A DNA stretch of 64,000 nucleotides from Mixophyes australis (lineage: Eukaryota; Chordata; Amphibia; Anura; Limnodynastidae). The notes beneath the pieces were generated by a model. It searched no databases and was not told the DNA's origin. It was given only the letters and a program-made list of their open reading frames with translations. The stretch spans positions 2,914,001 to 2,978,000 of the forward strand of contig JAVHZZ010000016.1 of assembly GCA_036250195.1 (NCBI GenBank). Reading direction: 5' to 3'. Made by a program: the position numbers and the translations under genes. This document shows, one piece after another, positions 59,355-64,000 of the stretch (position 1 is the first letter of the stretch; the number at the start of each line of letters is the position of its first letter).

Positions 59355-62300
59355 TCATGAATCAAATCATGAATCATGAATCATGAATTGAATCATGAAT
59401 TGAATCATAAATCATGAATCATGAATTGAATCATGAATTGGATCATAAATCATGAATCATGAATTGAATCATGAATCATGAATCGAATCATGAATCATGA
59501 ATTGAATCATGAATCATGAATCATGAATCATGAATCAAATCATGAATCATGAATTGAATTATGAATCATGAATCGAATCATGAATCATGAATCATAAATC
59601 ATGAATTAAATCATGAGTTGAATCATAAATCATGAATCATGAATTGAATCATGAATCATGAATCGAATCATGAATCATGAATTTAATCATGAATCATGAA
59701 TCGAATCATGAATCATGAATTGAATCATGAATCATGAATCGAATCATGAATCATGAATTGAATCACGAATCATGAATCATGAATCATGAATCATGAATCA
59801 TGAATCATGAATCGAATCATGAATCATGAATTGAATCATGAATCATGAATCATGAATTGAATCATGAATCATGAATCGAATCATGAATTAAATAATGAAT
59901 CATGAATCATGAATTAAATCATGAATCATGAATCGAATCATGAATCATGAATCATGAATTGAATCATGAATCATTAATTGAATCATAAATTGAATCATAA
60001 ATCATAAATCATGAATTGAATCATGAATCAATAATCGAATCATGAATCATGAATCGAATCATGAATCATGAATTGAATCATGAATCATGAATCGAATCAT
60101 GAATCATGAATTGAATCACGAATCATGAATCATGAATCATGAATCATGAATCGAATCATGAATCATGAATTGAATCATGAATCATGAATCATGAATTGAA
60201 TCATGAATCATGAATCGAATCATGAATTAAATAATGAATCATGAATCATGAATTAAATCATGAATCATGAATCGAATCATGAATCATGAATCATGAATTG
60301 AATCATGAATCATTAATTGAATCATAAATTGAATCATAAATCATAAATCATGAATTGAATCATGAATCAATAATCGAATCATGAATCATGAATCGAATCA
60401 TGAATCATGAATTGAATCATGAATCATGAATTGAATCATGAATCATGATTCAAATCATGAATCGAATCATGAATCATGAATCGAATCATGATACATGATT
60501 CGAAACATGAATCATGAATTGAATCATGAATCATGAATCATGAAATGAATCAAGAATCATAAATCGAATCATGAATCATTAATCATGAATAATGAATCTA
60601 ATCATTAATCATGAATTGAATCATGAAACATTAATTGAATCATGAATTATCAATCGAAACACGAATCATGAAATGAATCATGAATCATGAAACGAATCAT
60701 AAATCATTAATCATGAATCGAATCATGAATCATGAATCAAATCATAAATCATGAATTGAATCATGAATCATGAATTGAATCATGATTTGAATCATGAATC
60801 ATGAATCATGAATCATGAATCATGAATCGAATCATGAATCATGAATCATAAATTGAATCATGAATCATGAATCATGAATTGAATCATGAATCGAATCATG
60901 AATCATGAATCATGAATTAAATCATGAATCATGAATCAAATCATGAATCTCGAATCATGAATTTAATCATGAATCATGAATTGAATCATGAATTGAATCA
61001 TAAATCATGAATCATGAATTGAATCATGAATCATAAATCGAATCATGAATCATGAATCGAATCATGAATCATGAATCATGACTCATGAATTGAATCATGA
61101 ATTGAATCATAAATCATGAATCATAAATTGAATCATGAATCATGAATCGAATCATGAATCATGAATTGAATCATGAATCATGAATTAAATCATGAATTAT
61201 GAATCAGGAATCATGAATTGAATCATGAATCATGAATTGAATCATGAATCATGATTCAAATCATGAATCGAATCATGAATCATGAATCGAATCATGATAC
61301 ATAATTCGAAACATGAATCATGAATTGATTTATGAATCATGAATCATGAAATGAATCAAGAATCATAAATCGAATCATGAATCATGAATCATGAATAATG
61401 AATCTAATCATTAATCATGAATTGAATCATGAATCATTAATTGAATCATGAATTATGAATCGAAACACGAATCATGAAATGAATCATTAATCATGAAATG
61501 AATCATAACACATTAATCATGAATCGAATCATGAATCATGAATTGAATCATAAATCATGAATTGAATCATGAATCATGAATTGAATCATGATTTGAATCA
61601 TGAATCATGAATCATGAATCATGAATCGAATCATGAATCATGAATCATAAATTGAATCATGAATCATGAATCTTGAATCATGAATTGAATCATGAATCGA
61701 ATCATGAATCATGAATCATGAATTAAATCATGAATCATGAATCGAATCATGAATCTCAAATCATGAATTTAATCATGAATCATGAATTGAATCATGAATT
61801 GAATCATAAATCATGAATCATGAATTGAATCATGAATCATAAATCGAATCATGAATCATGAATCATGAATCGAATCATGACTCATGAATCATGACTCATG
61901 AATTGAATCATGAATTGAATCATAAATCATGAATCATAAATTGAATCATGAATCATGAATCGAATCATGAATCATGAATTGAATCATGAATTATGAATCA
62001 TGAATCATGAATTGAATCATGAATCATGAATTGAATCATGAATTGAATCATGAATCATGAAATGAATCAAGAATCATAAATCGAATCATGAATCATGAAT
62101 CATGAATAATGAATCGAATCATTAATCATGAATTGAATCATGAATCATTAATTGAATCATGAATTATGAATCGAAACACGAATCATGAAATGAATCATGA
62201 ATCATGAAACGAATCATAAATCATTAATCATGAATCGAATCATGAATCATGAATTGAATCATAAATCATGAATTGAATCATGAATCATGAATTGAATCAT

Positions 62301-62825
62301 GATTTGAATCATGACTCATGAATCATGAATCATGAATCGAATCATGAATCATGAATCATAAATTGAATCATGAATTATGAATAATGAATCATGAATTGAA
62401 TCATGAATCGAATCATGAATCATGAATCATGAATTAAATCATGAATCATGAATCGAATCATGAATTTTGAATCATGAATTTAATCATGAATCATAAATTG
62501 AATCATGAATTGAATCATAAATCATGAATTGAATCATGAATCATAAATTGAATCATGAATCATGAATCATGAATCGAATCATGAATCATGAAACGATTCA
62601 TAAATCATTAATCATGAATCGAATCATGAATCATGAATTGAATCATGAATCATGAATTGAATCATAAATCATGAATTGAATAATGAATCATGAATTAAAT
62701 CATGATTTGAATCATGAATCATGAAGCATGAATCATTAATCATGAATTAAATCATGAATCATGAATCATAAAATGAAACATGAATTGAATCATGAATCAT
62801 GAAATGAATCATGAATTAAATCATG
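59355..62825 (+). repeat. 3.6-kb higher-order repeat, copy 2
   Basis: Tandem copy of 55,740-59,354. Around 62.03 kb the segment that in copy 1 holds the third GATACATGATTCG (58,496) is deleted: the sequence goes from GAATTGAATCATGAATTG directly to GAAATGAATCAAGAATC. This accounts for the offset falling from 3,594 to 3,511. The match ends near 62,825. Confidence 0.85.
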
Positions 62826-63480
62826 AATTGAATCATGAATCATGAATCATGAATTGAATCATGAATCATGAAATGAATCATGAATTGAATCATGAATCAT
62901 GAAATGAATCATGAATTCAATCATGAATCATGAATCAAATCATGAATCATGAATTGAATAATGAATCATGAATCAAATCATGAATCATGAATCATGAATC
63001 TTGAATTAAATCATGAATTGAATCTTAAATCATGAATCATGAATTGAATCATAAATCATGAATCATGAATTGAATCATGAATCATGAATCATGAATTGAA
63101 TCATGAATCATGAAATGAATCATGAATTGAATCATGAATCATGAAATGAATCATGAATTCAATCATGAATCATGAATCAAATCATGAATCATGAATTGAA
63201 TAATGAATCATGAATTAAATCATGAATTGAATCATGAATCATGAATCATGAATTGAATCATGAATCATGAAATGAATCATGAATTGAATCATGAATCATG
63301 AAATGAATCATGAATTCAATCATGAATCATGAATCAAATCATGAATCATGAATTGAATAATGAATCATGAATCAAATCATGAATCATGAATCATGAATCT
63401 TGAATTAAATCATGAATTGAATCTTAAATCATGAATCATGAATTGAATCATAAATCATGAATCATGAATTGAATCATGAA
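62812..63480 (+). repeat. 399-bp tandem duplication
   Basis: GAATTAAATCATGAATTG at about 62,813 and 63,212, and CTTGAATTAAATC at 63,000 and 63,399, both recur at 399 bp. EcoRI-type GAATTC words, uncommon in the array, lie at 62,914, 63,155 and 63,312; the middle one indicates a further partial internal duplication (spacings 241 and 157). Confidence 0.83.
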
Positions 63481-64000
63481 TCATGAATCAAATCATGAAT
63501 CATGAATTGAATCATGAATCATGAATCGAATCATGAATCATGAATCAAATCATGAATCATGAATTGAATCATGAATCATGAATCGAATCATGAATCATGA
63601 GTTGAATCATAAATAATGAATCATGAATTAAATCATGAATCATGAATCATGAAATGAATCATGAATTGAATCATGAATCATGAATCGAATCATGAATCAT
63701 GAATTGAATCATGAATCATGAATTGCATCATGAACCATGAATTGAATCATGAATCATTAATCATGAATTAAATCATGAATCATGAATCATGAAATGAATC
63801 ATGAATTGAATCATGAATCATGAAATGAATCATGAATTGAATCATGAATTGAATCATGAATCATGAATCATGAATTGAATCATGAATCATGAATCATGAA
63901 TTGAATCATGAATCATGAAATGAATCATGAATTGAATAATGAATCATGAATCATGAATTGAATCATGAATCATGAAATGAATCATGAATTGAATCATGAA
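63481..64000 (+). repeat. Satellite continuing to the window edge
   Basis: Ordinary 12- and 19-bp modules, then a TTGCATCATG word near 63,723 followed by GAAATGAATCATG-rich modules. This resembles the runs beginning near 43.74 and 50.59 kb, so another copy of that run probably continues beyond the window. Confidence 0.75.

Larger units (their letters stand above)
1..64000 (+). repeat. Simple satellite array of mixed GAATCAT heptamers and GAATY/GAAAT pentamers
   Basis: The entire window parses into the heptamer GAATCAT (common variants AAATCAT, GAATAAT, GAATTAT, GAAACAT, TAATCAT) and a pentamer GAATT, GAATC or GAAAT. In the parts I parsed, each pentamer is flanked by heptamers, usually one to three between successive pentamers, giving modules GAATCATGAATT (12 bp) and GAATCATGAATCATGAATT (19 bp). 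GC is about 25-26%, and the + strand is A-rich over T. Orientation is constant. No stretch lacks the repeat, so every interval of more than 300 bases holds satellite only. CATGA overlaps ATG and TGA and recurs in shifting frame, so there is no credible coding frame on either strand. Such arrays are typical of eukaryotic heterochromatin; the organism and chromosomal position are not visible here. Neither array edge lies in the window. Confidence 0.98.

Noticed and set aside
1..64000. CRISPR array
   Set aside because: Repeats are short and contiguous, with no unique spacers and no leader or cas genes.
1..64000. Telomere repeat tract (7-bp unit)
   Set aside because: The heptamer GAATCAT/ATGATTC lacks the G-run of known telomere repeats and is mixed with 5-mers and kilobase-scale higher-order units.
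1..64000. Protein-coding repeat gene on either strand
   Set aside because: ATG and TGA overlap in CATGA, and the 7-bp step carries TGA through all frames; only short runs of 12-bp modules stay open.
1..64000. Human satellite II/III (GGAAT/CATTC-type pentamers)
   Set aside because: The pentamers here are GAATT, GAATC or GAAAT tied to a heptamer; there is no GGAAT or CATTC tract.
1..64000. GANTC sites as a sign of an alphaproteobacterial CcrM-methylated genome
   Set aside because: GAATC is simply part of the repeat unit, and a 64-kb satellite with higher-order repeats is not a bacterial feature.

Overview
The whole window is one uninterrupted simple-satellite array. From base 1 to base 64,000 I see only variants of one 7-bp unit, GAATCAT, interspersed with a shortened 5-bp form (GAATT, GAATC or GAAAT). 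A typical stretch is one, two or three heptamers followed by one pentamer, giving 12-bp (7+5) and 19-bp (7+7+5) modules. GC content is about 25-26% (3/12 and 5/19 in the two consensus modules). All units read in the same direction; the one clear exception is a tiny foldback at 52,305-52,328. I found no gene, RNA gene, transposon, CRISPR array or unique sequence. CATGA, which overlaps ATG and TGA, recurs every few units and the 7-bp step moves it through all frames, so no long reading frame is expected on the + strand; the reverse unit (ATGATTC) behaves the same way.

This size, purity and hierarchical organisation point to eukaryotic constitutive heterochromatin (centromeric, pericentromeric, subtelomeric or a sex/B-chromosome block). 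The lineage cannot be read from the sequence. The 5/7/12-bp logic recalls the simple satellites of Drosophila, but the unit here is not one I recognise.

Above the 5/7-bp level there are nested higher-order repeats (HORs), which I traced with rare variant 'marker' words. (1) About 0-6.6 kb: a mosaic with a 1.30-kb tandem duplication (806-3,411) and two 192-bp duplications. (2) About 6.6-15.0 kb: two tandem copies of a 4.18-kb unit. (3) About 15.0-16.5 kb: a linker with 223-, 109- and 119-bp duplications, related to 46.1-46.9 and 53.9-55.5 kb. (4) About 16.4-28.6 kb: 1.4-1.8-kb units, part of which was duplicated as a 4.72-4.75-kb supra-unit (19,165-23,880 and 23,881-28,626). (5) About 28.6-43.5 kb: four to five tandem copies of a unit whose period shortens (4,197, 3,708, 3,244 bp), carrying a conserved pair or triad of GATACATG markers. 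(6) About 41.3-46.2 kb: return of the family seen at 1-7 kb, with a 458-bp tandem duplication. (7) About 44.9-49.7 kb is copied again, 7.7-8.6 kb downstream, at 52.6-58.1 kb. (8) About 55.7-62.8 kb: two tandem copies of a 3.5-3.6-kb unit, followed by a 399-bp duplication and continuing array to the window edge.

The main biological signal is how the pentamers vary. GAATC followed by GAATCAT makes the only regular CpG (TCGA), and the common alternatives are TTGA and TCAA, exactly the two products expected from methyl-CpG deamination. Aligned HOR copies show the same substitutions in place, so the array looks like a decaying methylated satellite whose decay products are repeatedly fixed and amplified by segmental duplication.
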